Shown: positions 8,369-17,259, counted from the first letter of the stretch. The stretch is 17,711 bases of DNA from Fidelibacterota bacterium UBA7300 (GCA_002471865.1 DKQU01000063.1:10581-28291); one strand, 5' to 3'. The notes: generated from the sequence alone by a model not told the origin. Made by a program: numbers and translations.

Positions 8369-11300
8369 ATGACTAAAGTGATTTACCGAAAAGAAAACGA
8401 AGGCTGGCTGATATCTGCTGCCACCACGGTACTGTTGTTAGTTTCTCTGTCGACTGCTGGTACTGTGGGCCCGTTTGAACACTTAGGGAGTGATCTCGGA
8501 GTGGATCGGGTCAGGTTCCAGCTGGATGAATGTACTATCCAGAGTGCAGGTGAGTTCATAATGATATCATCTAGCGGCTCCGGTACTACAAGTCAGTACG
8601 GACTTCCAGAACTTCCTGCCTTTTCTACAATGTACCAGATTGACCCGAGAAAACTGTATCAGGTTGATTTTACCGTGGTAGAATCGCATGTGTTGGAGAA
8701 TGTCACAATTTTTCCTCATCAGCATCCCAAATCTGAGAAGGGTTTTCAGTACAACACTGCATTTTATTCGTCAGTTACACCGTTTCCCGCGGAAAATTTG
8801 ACTGTTTCGGAACCGCAAATCATGCGTGGCATGCACCTTATAAACGTCAGAGTTGTTCCGTTTGTTTATCATCCCAACGAAAACCGATTAGAAGTTTTCG
8901 ATGAAATTGAGATTACAGTGGAAGAAATTGGTGAATCTGGTATCACAGATTACGATTCAATGCCTCGATCCAGAGCTTTTGAGGCTCTCTATGAACAGTT
9001 AGTTGTCAATTATGTTGAGCCGTCAGATGAGAAGTTTCAACAGCCGAGCATTCTCTATATCTGTGGCGGCTCTTCGGAATCAAACTCATATTTTCAGGAT
9101 TTGGTGGAGTGGAGACATCAGCGCGGATATAAGGTTTATACTGCTTCCCTTGATGAAACTGGATCGACCGCCAATGATATCAAAGATTATATTTACAATG
9201 CTTATTCCCGATACAATCCACCGCCAGAACATGTCGCTTTCGTGGGAGATGTAGGGGGTTCATATAGTGTTCCTACTTTTTACGAAGGTTGGGGGCATAA
9301 TTCGTACAATAACCAGTGTGAGGGCGATCAGCCTTACGCTGAGCTTGTTGGCGGAGATCTCCTGCCGGAGGTTTTTGTGGGTCGTATTTCCATTAGATCT
9401 ACCAGTCATTTGTCTACGATTGTCAATAAGATTATCAGCTACGAAAAGGCTGAGTATCTAGAGGATATTCAAGGATACTATGAGCGTGCCGCCCTTATAG
9501 GAGACCCCAGCAGTTCGGGTATTTCCACCGTTATCACCAACGAATATATTGAGGAAGTGCTCGATGCCTACGGTATGGATGATATTCGCACAAAATATAG
9601 CGGTAGCAGCTGGTCCAGTTGGATGCGAAACCAACTCTCCGATGGGGTTCTTTATTTTAACTACAGGGGTTATGTGGGAGTAAGCGGGTTTGGCAATTCG
9701 GATGTTAGCGCGGCGAACAACGGGTTCATGTTGACATTTGCCACTGTTATCACCTGTGGGACAGGTTCTTTCGCTGAAGATAATACCGCACTGTCGGAAC
9801 AATTCATTCGTGCGGGAACTGCTTCAACGCCAGAAGGTGGCGTAGCGGCTGTAGGAACAGCAACTTGGAATACTCATACCCTGTTCAATAATATTGTGGA
9901 TATGGGTATATATGATGGTTTGTTTGTAAAAGGATTGGAGACTGCAGGAGCAGGCTTGGCAAACGGGAAGCTGGCTCTCCTTGCAGCATATCCTACTAAT
10001 CCTTACAACTGGGTAAACGCTTTCACACAGTGGAACAATCTTATGGGTGATCCTGCCACCCATTTATGGACGGATACACCTTCTCTCTTAATGGTCGAGC
10101 ATACAGACGCTGTCTATTTGGGCACCAATTTTGTGGATGTAATTGTTTCGAGTAACCAAAACCAGCCCATTGAGGACGCCATGGTTTCTGTTGTGTCATC
10201 GGATGGTGAGCTGCAAAAAATTGGATATACAGATGAATTGGGAGAAGTGACTCTGATTTTTGATCAATTGGTGGAAAGTGACATGACAATAACAGTCACT
10301 AAGCGGAATTGGAAACCGTACCAAGGGCCTATTTCACTTCTTACGGGCGATGTAATGGTAAACTTTGATGGTACTTCTGATATTGCTGTGAACGATGAAA
10401 TGGGGAATACCGACGGTTTGGTGAATCCGGGTGAGACGATAAGTTTATCGATCCCGCTGAAAAACTTCGGGTCAGAAAGTGCGACAGGTGTAATTGCACA
10501 CCTGACGTCAGGATCTGAGCTTATAACAGTATTGGATTCAGCAGTCGTTTACGGAGAGATAACCCCAGGCGAATCGGTTTACGGAGAACAATTTACCATT
10601 ATTCTGTTGCCTTCTGCGGTTCAACATGAAGATTTGGATTTACGTCTAGATATATCTGATGATTTGGGTAACGTATGGCAGTCAACGATCCCTGTGGAAG
10701 TCAATGGCAGTCTTCTTCAGATTTACAGTCTAGACATCGCCAATCCGGGAGAGACGACTGAACTAACAATGAAACTTAGGAACAATGGCGAAACGGAGTG
10801 CGGGGACGTATTTGTAAATTTGAGTTATCATGGTGAACTACTGGAAATTATTGACAGCGTCGGCACATTTGGGTCAATTCCTCCCGGAGAGTATGTATCC
10901 TCCCAAGACGGGTTCGTTGTTACTACCTCTGAAGATGTAATTAATGGAACTATGATTCCGCTCAATGTCCACATCCAGAGTACGGAAGGATACGATCAGA
11001 CTGAAGTTTATTACCTGCAAGCAGGTGAAGTTACGGTTGAGGATCCCCTCGGCCCTGACGAATACGGATACTATATCTATGATATTGGTGATATTAGCTA
11101 CGATTTGGCACCGTTCTATGACTGGATTGAAATTGATCCCGGGCATGGCGGTAACGGAACGGACCTTAACCTCAGCGACAACGGTAATGGAAATTACAGC
11201 ACTTCCATCAAGCATGTTGACCTCCCATTTGTGTTTCGCTTCTACGGGGTGGACTACGATGAGATCACCGTCTGCTCGAATGGTTGGATTGCTCTCGGAT

Positions 11301-13624
11301 ACTCCACTATGGAGTCGTTTAGGAACTATCCCATTCCTGGACCCGGCGGACCTTCTCCAATGATTGGAGCTTTTTGGGATGATCTTAAAACTACCAACGG
11401 GGGGGACGTATTTGGCTATGAAGATCCCGGTGGAGAATACATTATTATAGAGTGGTCCGATATGAGAACTCAAAACAACAACCATCTTGAGTCATTTCAG
11501 ATAATCTTGTACAATATTGCCGTTCCCCCATACGGTGATGGTGAGATAAAATTGCAGTACAAAGAATTCAACAATACGTCGTCAGGGAATTTCGGTGGTT
11601 ATCCGCCAGTTCACGGGGGGTATGCGACTATTGGGATTGAAGATCATTTAGCAGCTTGGGGTCTGCAGTACACGTTTAATAATGAGTATCCGACCGCCGC
11701 CAAAACACTAGCAGATGAGACAGCATTATTTATTACAACGAGATCTTCTTCGTTCCTCCCAATGCCCGAGTTAGTCTACTCGCCGGACTCTATTGAAATG
11801 GTGGTTGAATTAGGCGGAACAACATCTAGTGAAGTAATAATTTCGAACGGCGGTGACGAAGGCTCAACACTAAACTATACCATTGAGAAAACTCCGGCTC
11901 CGCCTTTTGATGTTAGCGCCGGTGGGCCAGATACCTTTGGATATGAATGGAGTGATTCAGAAACAGACCCGAGTCTAGGTTACGATTGGATTAATATACC
12001 CATGACCAATGAGGTGACTTTTACCCACAACGATATAGCATCTGGACCATTTGACCTAGGATTTGATTTCCCTTTCTACGGAGAGATTTATACCGAGTGT
12101 ATCATTAATCCAAATGGGTGGGTTGGTTTTGGTGATGACTGGGCCAATTGGCAGAATACAGACATTCCTGATCCGGACGCACCCCGTCCTGCTGTTCTTG
12201 GTTTTTGGGACGATTTGGATCCACTACAAGGTGGTTCCGTGTATTACTATAACCTGTCGGATAAGTTCATAGTTTGGTTTAATGACGTTATACACTATCC
12301 CGGCTCAATCGAAGGTACGTATAATTTCCAAATGGTATTGCATTCTGACGGGGAAATCCAAGTTAATTATCAATCATTATCTGGAAATACTAGCTCACAG
12401 ACAATCGGAGTCCAAAACGCCAGCGGAACTGTGGGGCTTCAGGTGGTCCACAATGATGATTATGTAGAGGATAACCTTTCACTCCACTTCAGGTTTCCCG
12501 AACCAATAGATTGGATGACGCTTACAGGAGAACTGAATGGGAGTCTCCTATTCGGTGAGAGTGCTGTGATTGGCGTGGAGGCGGATGCCACTGACCTACT
12601 GTTGGGAAGTTATGGTGGTCTACTTAACATAACTTCAAATTTTCAACCGCTAGAGACTATTCCGGTGAATCTTACTGTGACCGGCTACCTTCCGCCGGTA
12701 GCTGTAGATGACTACTACACAGTATCAGAGGATGACACTTTGGCCGTGGAGGCAGAGGAAGGTGTCTTAGCTAACGATTCTAACTCCAATGGTGATACGC
12801 TCACCGTAGAACTTGTAAGCGATGTTGGTTCCGGACACTTGTTGCTGGAAGCCGATGGATCTTTTATCTACATTCCGTATTCGAACTTCTTCGGTGAGGA
12901 CAGCTTTAGCTATACGGCAAGTGATGACTCTATGCAATCTGATATTGCTATTGTGATCATTGCAGTAGAGCCAGTGAACGATCCACCGGGAGATTTTGAA
13001 GTGTTAGCCCCAGCTCTTGACACGATCATTGTTATCACTCCCGAGAATCTTTCTGAATCATTAACGATTCAGTGGAGTGAATCTGAAAACGTAGATGAGG
13101 ATGAGATTTTATACAGCTTATCCAATGTGGAAGGTTTGGATTTCCTTGAGGAGTTTGGAGAGATTGACTCTACTGAATTGGTCATCAGTTATGAAGAACT
13201 GGCAGCCCTCATGGGTGAAGACATGGCGTCAGGTTATTGGAGTGTGAGCGCTGATGATGGTGAATTTGTTATCTCTGCTGGTAACGGGCCTTTTGCTCTA
13301 ACTATTGATAAGACATCCCTGAGCTTAAACGGGGTCGTCATCCCGACGGAATATTTTCTTCATCAGAACTATCCCAATCCTTTCAATCCCGTGACAACAA
13401 TCGTCTTCGATCTTCCAGAAGCCGTAGATGTCCGGATAGAGATTTTTAATGTTCTTGGTCAGCGAATTCGAATTCTGGTGGACCGTCCTCACCAGCCGGG
13501 AAGCTATCGGCTGCAATGGGACGGCAAGAGTGATTCTAGGAGAGCTGTAACATCGGGTATGTATATTTGTCGCATTCAAGCTGGAGATTATATCCAAGAG
13601 CGGAAATTGCTCCTTATGAAGTAA
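8369..13624 (+). CDS. Giant secreted multidomain C25-like protein with T9SS sorting domain; no His at the dyad position
   Basis: This exported 1751-residue protein has, in order: a signal peptide (about 1-31); a C25-type propeptide (about 40-200) with PELPAFSTMYQID; a C25 domain (about 225-570) with VAFVGDVGGSY and Cys463 in VITCGTGSF; CARDB-like stretches (about 670-760 and 785-870); a nidogen-like domain (about 900-1120) with FRFYGVDYDEITVCSNGW; a second, diverged copy (about 1190-1365); a BACON-like segment (about 1385-1440); a cadherin-like/VCBS-type domain (about 1441-1538) with LANDSNSNGD and a trailing VNDPP; another beta segment; and a type A sorting tail (about 1661-1751) with QNYPNPFNP, NVLGQRI, SGMY and terminal KLLLMK. 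The motif equivalent to gingipain NYxGHG reads NYRGYVG (from Asn431), and no His occurs between there and Cys463. It may be a catalytically altered peptidase or an adhesin built on a peptidase scaffold. It is transcribed divergently from the M14/C25 pair. Confidence 0.9.
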   Translation: MTKVIYRKENEGWLISAATTVLLLVSLSTAGTVGPFEHLGSDLGVDRVRFQLDECTIQSAGEFIMISSSGSGTTSQYGLPELPAFSTMYQIDPRKLYQVDFTVVESHVLENVTIFPHQHPKSEKGFQYNTAFYSSVTPFPAENLTVSEPQIMRGMHLINVRVVPFVYHPNENRLEVFDEIEITVEEIGESGITDYDSMPRSRAFEALYEQLVVNYVEPSDEKFQQPSILYICGGSSESNSYFQDLVEWRHQRGYKVYTASLDETGSTANDIKDYIYNAYSRYNPPPEHVAFVGDVGGSYSVPTFYEGWGHNSYNNQCEGDQPYAELVGGDLLPEVFVGRISIRSTSHLSTIVNKIISYEKAEYLEDIQGYYERAALIGDPSSSGISTVITNEYIEEVLDAYGMDDIRTKYSGSSWSSWMRNQLSDGVLYFNYRGYVGVSGFGNSDVSAANNGFMLTFATVITCGTGSFAEDNTALSEQFIRAGTASTPEGGVAAVGTATWNTHTLFNNIVDMGIYDGLFVKGLETAGAGLANGKLALLAAYPTNPYNWVNAFTQWNNLMGDPATHLWTDTPSLLMVEHTDAVYLGTNFVDVIVSSNQNQPIEDAMVSVVSSDGELQKIGYTDELGEVTLIFDQLVESDMTITVTKRNWKPYQGPISLLTGDVMVNFDGTSDIAVNDEMGNTDGLVNPGETISLSIPLKNFGSESATGVIAHLTSGSELITVLDSAVVYGEITPGESVYGEQFTIILLPSAVQHEDLDLRLDISDDLGNVWQSTIPVEVNGSLLQIYSLDIANPGETTELTMKLRNNGETECGDVFVNLSYHGELLEIIDSVGTFGSIPPGEYVSSQDGFVVTTSEDVINGTMIPLNVHIQSTEGYDQTEVYYLQAGEVTVEDPLGPDEYGYYIYDIGDISYDLAPFYDWIEIDPGHGGNGTDLNLSDNGNGNYSTSIKHVDLPFVFRFYGVDYDEITVCSNGWIALGYSTMESFRNYPIPGPGGPSPMIGAFWDDLKTTNGGDVFGYEDPGGEYIIIEWSDMRTQNNNHLESFQIILYNIAVPPYGDGEIKLQYKEFNNTSSGNFGGYPPVHGGYATIGIEDHLAAWGLQYTFNNEYPTAAKTLADETALFITTRSSSFLPMPELVYSPDSIEMVVELGGTTSSEVIISNGGDEGSTLNYTIEKTPAPPFDVSAGGPDTFGYEWSDSETDPSLGYDWINIPMTNEVTFTHNDIASGPFDLGFDFPFYGEIYTECIINPNGWVGFGDDWANWQNTDIPDPDAPRPAVLGFWDDLDPLQGGSVYYYNLSDKFIVWFNDVIHYPGSIEGTYNFQMVLHSDGEIQVNYQSLSGNTSSQTIGVQNASGTVGLQVVHNDDYVEDNLSLHFRFPEPIDWMTLTGELNGSLLFGESAVIGVEADATDLLLGSYGGLLNITSNFQPLETIPVNLTVTGYLPPVAVDDYYTVSEDDTLAVEAEEGVLANDSNSNGDTLTVELVSDVGSGHLLLEADGSFIYIPYSNFFGEDSFSYTASDDSMQSDIAIVIIAVEPVNDPPGDFEVLAPALDTIIVITPENLSESLTIQWSESENVDEDEILYSLSNVEGLDFLEEFGEIDSTELVISYEELAALMGEDMASGYWSVSADDGEFVISAGNGPFALTIDKTSLSLNGVVIPTEYFLHQNYPNPFNPVTTIVFDLPEAVDVRIEIFNVLGQRIRILVDRPHQPGSYRLQWDGKSDSRRAVTSGMYICRIQAGDYIQERKLLLMK

Positions 13625-13659
13625 TCTTCTCGGCACCTGAGAAAACCATATTCTGACAA

Positions 13660-14841
13660 ATGTTTAAGTTGGATTACGAATGGGAGTGGCTTGTACTGGC
13701 CACTCTTGTTTTTCTCACAACCCTGCTCATTGTGCTGGGCCTGAGAGAGTTTTTGAAACTTTCTCGTTCAGTAGCGAAAATCCCTATCCGAATTCATGTA
13801 AACGGTTCACGCGGGAAGTCATCAGTAACGCGTCTGATTTCAGCTGGTTTACGGGCGGGCGGCTTAAAGGTATTAGCAAAAACAACCGGCACAGCTCCAA
13901 GAGTGATAGGTTTTGACGGGATTGACCGTTCAGTTCATCGCCTTCGGTCTGCTTCCATCAGCGAACAGATTAAGGTATTGGATTCATTCTCCAGACAGAA
14001 GCCCGATGCTGTAGTGTTGGAGTGCATGGCGGTTCAGCCTGAGTATCAATGGATATGTGAACAGCAGATGGTTCGAGCTACTTTGGGGGTGATCACAAAT
14101 GTTCGCCCTGACCATCTGGCGGAAATGGGACCTTCTCTGAAAAATGTAGCTCTCTCAATGAGTAATACTATTCCCCAAAATAGTAAGGTGGTACTCGGCG
14201 AAGATAACTTTTCTGAGGAATTTGAAACGGTAGCTTTCCAGCGAGATACGGAGGTGGAGACCGTCAGGGTTGATACAGTCTCCTCAAAAGAAATGGAGGC
14301 CTTTCCTGATACTGTGCACGCTGATAATCTTGCTGTCGCTCTAAGGACTTGCGAACTGGCAGGGATTGATCGCACTATTGCCCTGGAGGGGATGCGTACA
14401 GCTACGCCTGATCCGGGAGCTGCCGCTTTCCTGGAACTTCAATCAGGCGAAAAAAAGAACACTTTTTTCAACGCTCTCGCCGCCAATGATCCCGAATCTA
14501 CCAGAGTCCTTTGGTCGCTGGCATTTGAGAAAACTACTCGGTCAAAGGTTGCTGTTTTCCTCAATTCCAGAGAGGATCGTCGTCAACGGACACGCCAGCT
14601 CTTGGGCCTTTTGGGGGATCAAATGCATACAGATCTGCTGGTTATACGAGGGGATCATATTCCTCCAGTACCTCAACAGGAAGGTATGGAAATCAGGATT
14701 TTCCCAGCTTCAGCCCAGCCTCAAGAAATTGCTGAGTATCTCATGGATTTGGATGACCACTTAATATTTGCCATGGGGAATATTGTTGGTTGGGGGCATG
14801 AATTTGTGGATTATCTCCGGGAGAACTACACCAATGGTTGA
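13660..14841 (+). CDS. pgsB: Poly-gamma-glutamate synthase subunit PgsB/CapB (Mur-ligase-like)
   Basis: This ATP-dependent amide ligase activates the gamma-carboxyl of glutamate and extends poly-gamma-glutamate at the inner face of the cytoplasmic membrane, together with PgsC. It has 393 residues, matching the Bacillus subtilis protein. Seen directly: an N-terminal membrane anchor (about 10-28); the ATP-binding loop GSRGKSSVTRL (from Gly49), where Bacillus has GTRGKST; LECMAVQPEYQ; and GVITNVRPDHLAEMGPSL, the Mur-ligase-type NxRxDH motif. It begins 35 nt after the preceding C25-like gene with no evident Shine-Dalgarno site and no real terminator in between, so readthrough is possible. It overlaps pgsC by 8 nt (ATGGTTGA). 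The polymerised amino acid cannot be read from the sequence; glutamate is inferred from the family. Confidence 0.93.
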   Translation: MFKLDYEWEWLVLATLVFLTTLLIVLGLREFLKLSRSVAKIPIRIHVNGSRGKSSVTRLISAGLRAGGLKVLAKTTGTAPRVIGFDGIDRSVHRLRSASISEQIKVLDSFSRQKPDAVVLECMAVQPEYQWICEQQMVRATLGVITNVRPDHLAEMGPSLKNVALSMSNTIPQNSKVVLGEDNFSEEFETVAFQRDTEVETVRVDTVSSKEMEAFPDTVHADNLAVALRTCELAGIDRTIALEGMRTATPDPGAAAFLELQSGEKKNTFFNALAANDPESTRVLWSLAFEKTTRSKVAVFLNSREDRRQRTRQLLGLLGDQMHTDLLVIRGDHIPPVPQQEGMEIRIFPASAQPQEIAEYLMDLDDHLIFAMGNIVGWGHEFVDYLRENYTNG

Positions 14842-15277
14842 AATTGCATTAGGCTTGGGGATAGTCCTCAGTTTAGTCCTGACAGAAACACTTGGTGTAA
14901 CTGCCGGCGGTTTGATCGTACCTGGATACATTGCCCTCTATCTGCATGATCCACTGAGAGTAATCGGAACGTTTGCAGTAAGTTTGATAGTTTTTGGAAT
15001 CGTGCGACTTCTCAGTTTTCGGATGCTTATTTTTGGGAAACGCCGGCTGGTAATATGCTTACTTTTGGGATTCCTCCTAGGGGCAATGTCCAAGCAATAT
15101 CTTTTTTTCGCCGAAGAGCAGATGAGCCTTGCCGCTATCGGCAATATCATCCCCGGTCTCATCGCCAGTTGGATGGTACGTCAGGGAGTTGTCCGCACCA
15201 TCAGTGTTGTGGTAATAACTGCCGTTATTGTGCAGCTTACCCTTATGGTGATAGGATTGGGTGTTCCCCATGTTTAG
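14834..15277 (+). CDS. pgsC: Poly-gamma-glutamate synthesis membrane protein PgsC/CapC
   Basis: This small polytopic inner-membrane subunit works with PgsB in synthesis and transfer of the polymer through the membrane. It has 147 residues, against about 149 in B. subtilis, and five or six hydrophobic segments. Two family signatures are visible: GGLIVPGYIAL (about 25-35) and NIIPGLIASWMVRQG (about 103-117). The frame is open from an upstream ATG at 14768, but that would add 22 residues lying inside pgsB. The ATG at 14834 gives the normal PgsC N-terminus and has a GGGAG about 10 nt upstream. Start and stop overlap both neighbours by 8 nt (pgsB before, the system protein after). Confidence 0.92.
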   Translation: MVEIALGLGIVLSLVLTETLGVTAGGLIVPGYIALYLHDPLRVIGTFAVSLIVFGIVRLLSFRMLIFGKRRLVICLLLGFLLGAMSKQYLFFAEEQMSLAAIGNIIPGLIASWMVRQGVVRTISVVVITAVIVQLTLMVIGLGVPHV

Positions 15278-16397
15278 GCCTCATATCCAGAGGCTGGAAG
15301 TGCTTATCGTTTTGGCGATCTTATCAGCAGGACTATTCTTTTGGGCGGCAGAATCCACATTGGTTGTTAAAGCGCGGGGGCATGACTTGAAGATAGTAGC
15401 GGCAGAGAAGATGGCCCAAGCCATGAGCACCCTTAAGGAAGTTCGTTTGGGGAGCGAGGGGATCGTAATGGAGGACAATCCAAATGATCCTAACGGTACC
15501 ATGCTTGTAGGATCGGAATACACTCCCATTACCACTGACAGAGGTAATCTGGACGCCAAACTGACTACGCTTAATCCGAACTTTGCAGCGGTAGTGGTTG
15601 ATATGCTGGTGGCGGCGGATGTGGAGAATGGGGATACCGTTGCGGTAGCATTTACCGGATCTATGCCTGGTGCTAATATCAGCGTGTTAGCGGCTTGTTT
15701 GGCCATGGAAATTCATCCCGTGATAATTACTTCTGTAGGAGCTTCAGAGTGGGGTGCCACGGATCCGAATTTCACATGGGTAGATATGGAATCTGAGCTG
15801 CAGAGCAAAGATGAATTTAAATTCGCATCCATTGCTGCATCAATAGGCGGCGGCGGTGATAGAGGGAAAGGTCTTAGCCCAAACGGTCGTGAACTTCTAA
15901 AGGAAGCTATCAATCGGAATTACCACATTCTACATTCGATTCAAGAAAAGGATCTTGAATCGAGCATTTCAAAGAGAATAGATCTTTTTGGAGAAGTTCT
16001 TCCGCTATCTGATTATAAGGTTTATCTCAATGTAGGCGGAGGAGCAGCCAGCGTAGGACCGAGGATCAATGCCCGTTTGGTTCCTCCGGGACTGTCTTCA
16101 GCCGCATCACTTAAGGGCGGTCTGGCAGATTGTGTACTTAAGCGGTTCGTCGATGTGAACGTCCCCGTTATTCACATACACAATATTGAAGAACTGGCGG
16201 AAAAGTATGATCTGCCGTTTCCGCCAATCCCCATGCCTGAAACCGGAATAGGACAGATTTTCGCTCAACTTACTTTTAACCGAACCATATCATTGATTGC
16301 ACTCATCCTGACATTAGGCAGTCTGACCGCAGTAGGATTGAGAAGCCACAGACAGGTAAAGGAGGTAATGGAGTATGATCCGGAAGCTTCACTTTAG
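15270..16397 (+). CDS. 'Poly-gamma-glutamate system' protein, bitopic membrane protein
   Basis: This 375-residue protein resembles the family encoded beside pgsB and pgsC in several non-Bacillus bacteria and named only for that context (poly-gamma-glutamate system protein); I assign it from remembered sequence features plus synteny. It has an N-terminal membrane segment (about 10-28), a large soluble domain, and a C-terminal hydrophobic segment ending in TAVGL, followed by a charged tail of about 18 residues. The soluble domain, probably periplasmic, has Gly-rich motifs that look like ligand or active sites: AFTGSMPGANIS, ASIGGGGDRGKG and LNVGGGAASVGPRIN. The ATG at 15270 is preferred over a GTG at 15261 because it makes the ATGTTTAG overlap with the pgsC stop. 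It overlaps the next gene by 23 nt. Function is unknown; it may replace CapA/PgsA, which is absent here. Confidence 0.8.
   Translation: MFRPHIQRLEVLIVLAILSAGLFFWAAESTLVVKARGHDLKIVAAEKMAQAMSTLKEVRLGSEGIVMEDNPNDPNGTMLVGSEYTPITTDRGNLDAKLTTLNPNFAAVVVDMLVAADVENGDTVAVAFTGSMPGANISVLAACLAMEIHPVIITSVGASEWGATDPNFTWVDMESELQSKDEFKFASIAASIGGGGDRGKGLSPNGRELLKEAINRNYHILHSIQEKDLESSISKRIDLFGEVLPLSDYKVYLNVGGGAASVGPRINARLVPPGLSSAASLKGGLADCVLKRFVDVNVPVIHIHNIEELAEKYDLPFPPIPMPETGIGQIFAQLTFNRTISLIALILTLGSLTAVGLRSHRQVKEVMEYDPEASL
16358..16366 (+). promoter_or_regulatory. Strong Shine-Dalgarno site inside the upstream gene
   Basis: AAAGGAGGT lies within the 3' end of the preceding gene, 8 nt before the ATG at 16375. 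It is the best ribosome binding site in the pgs cluster. The three junctions with 8-nt overlaps lack anything as strong, so this gene may be translated more independently, and at a higher level, than its neighbours. Confidence 0.7.
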
Positions 16398-17259
16398 AAT
16401 ACCTCTAACAGTTATTATTACATTGCTTGCGATTTTACTCTCAATCGGAATAGCAAAAACTGTCACGCCTGAACAGAAGGATAAGAAGGAAATTCTTATC
16501 ATTGGAGAGAAGCGGAGAACATATTACCAGCTTCACCGGGATGAACTGGTGTATAATATTAAAGGACCAGTGCGATTGAGAATTATTGCCCGCCGGGCAG
16601 TTCCAAGAAGAGATAATAAGTCGCAGCCTTTTGGTTACAGCATGATTTTGGGCGAAGAGGATGAGTTGACAGTCAAGCATGAACAAAAACGTTCAAAAGG
16701 AGTCACTTCACCTCAGCATCCGGGACACGGTTACACCCACTCAGGTAAATACTATCTGAATATTCCCAATGGACTTCACACCCTCGTCCTCCGGCCGTTG
16801 ACTAAGCGCAGTTCGCCTGTGTTGATACGTCTCCTTACTGACCGTTTCGAAAAGAAAGTTGAGGGGCGTCTACTGATTCCTGATGATGAAACAACATTAA
16901 AACATCTGCAGGTAGAAGAGAAGAAGTATCGCTACTATCAATTAATCGCCGGCAATAAAATAGCAGTCAGTATAGAAGAGGCAAAAGAGATAGTCGTTCT
17001 CAGCCGCTTGGCGTTCGAAGACGGAATGCCATCAGAAGAGAATTACCGTTTGAGGATTAGAAAGGACGAAAAACTTCTAGGCACCTATTTCTTTACGTCC
17101 GAGAAATCTGATGTGAGTACTATTGTGGAGGATAAAGATATTGTACCCGGGAAACGCCGCACTGCCGAGGTGGAAGTTGATGGTTCTGCAAGTACCGTAA
17201 CAGTTGAGTTACTTGATAAAGGAAAACGGGTTTATATCAGATGTGTTGGCTATGAGTAA
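16375..17259 (+). CDS. Unrecognised membrane-anchored protein with two tandem copies of one beta-rich domain
   Basis: I do not recognise this 294-residue protein. It has a short basic N-terminus and one hydrophobic segment (about 9-27), acting as signal peptide or membrane anchor, with the rest predicted to be periplasmic. The exported part looks like an internal duplication. Copy 1 (about 40-155) contains RTYYQL (48-53), LRIIARRA and GKYYLNIPNG; copy 2 (about 177-294) contains YRYYQL (185-190), VVLSRLAF and AEVEVDG, spaced 137-138 residues apart. Both copies are rich in Lys/Arg and alternating hydrophobic residues, which suggests beta-sandwich domains. The start has a strong AAAGGAGGT site. 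It overlaps the previous gene by 23 nt and the next by 8 nt (ATGAGTAA), so a role in the same pathway is likely. The basic composition would suit contact with an anionic polymer, which is speculation. Confidence 0.85.
   Translation: MIRKLHFRIPLTVIITLLAILLSIGIAKTVTPEQKDKKEILIIGEKRRTYYQLHRDELVYNIKGPVRLRIIARRAVPRRDNKSQPFGYSMILGEEDELTVKHEQKRSKGVTSPQHPGHGYTHSGKYYLNIPNGLHTLVLRPLTKRSSPVLIRLLTDRFEKKVEGRLLIPDDETTLKHLQVEEKKYRYYQLIAGNKIAVSIEEAKEIVVLSRLAFEDGMPSEENYRLRIRKDEKLLGTYFFTSEKSDVSTIVEDKDIVPGKRRTAEVEVDGSASTVTVELLDKGKRVYIRCVGYE

Noticed and set aside
10874..11485. Long minus-strand open frame (203 codons) inside the giant C25-like gene
   Set aside because: It lies wholly within a well-supported coding region, shows no recognisable motif and has no ribosome binding site; it is an antisense shadow.
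13627..13643. Hairpin TTCTC/GAGAA between the giant C25-like gene and pgsB as a terminator
   Set aside because: Five-base stem with one C and one G per arm, 7-nt loop and no T tract; too weak to call.
14768..14833. Upstream start for pgsC
   Set aside because: It would extend 74 nt into pgsB and add residues absent from known PgsC; 14834 gives the family N-terminus and the 8-nt overlap.
17204..17251. Upstream start for the last gene
   Set aside because: Sixteen polar residues would precede a good signal peptide; the ATG at 17252 matches the overlap pattern of the cluster.
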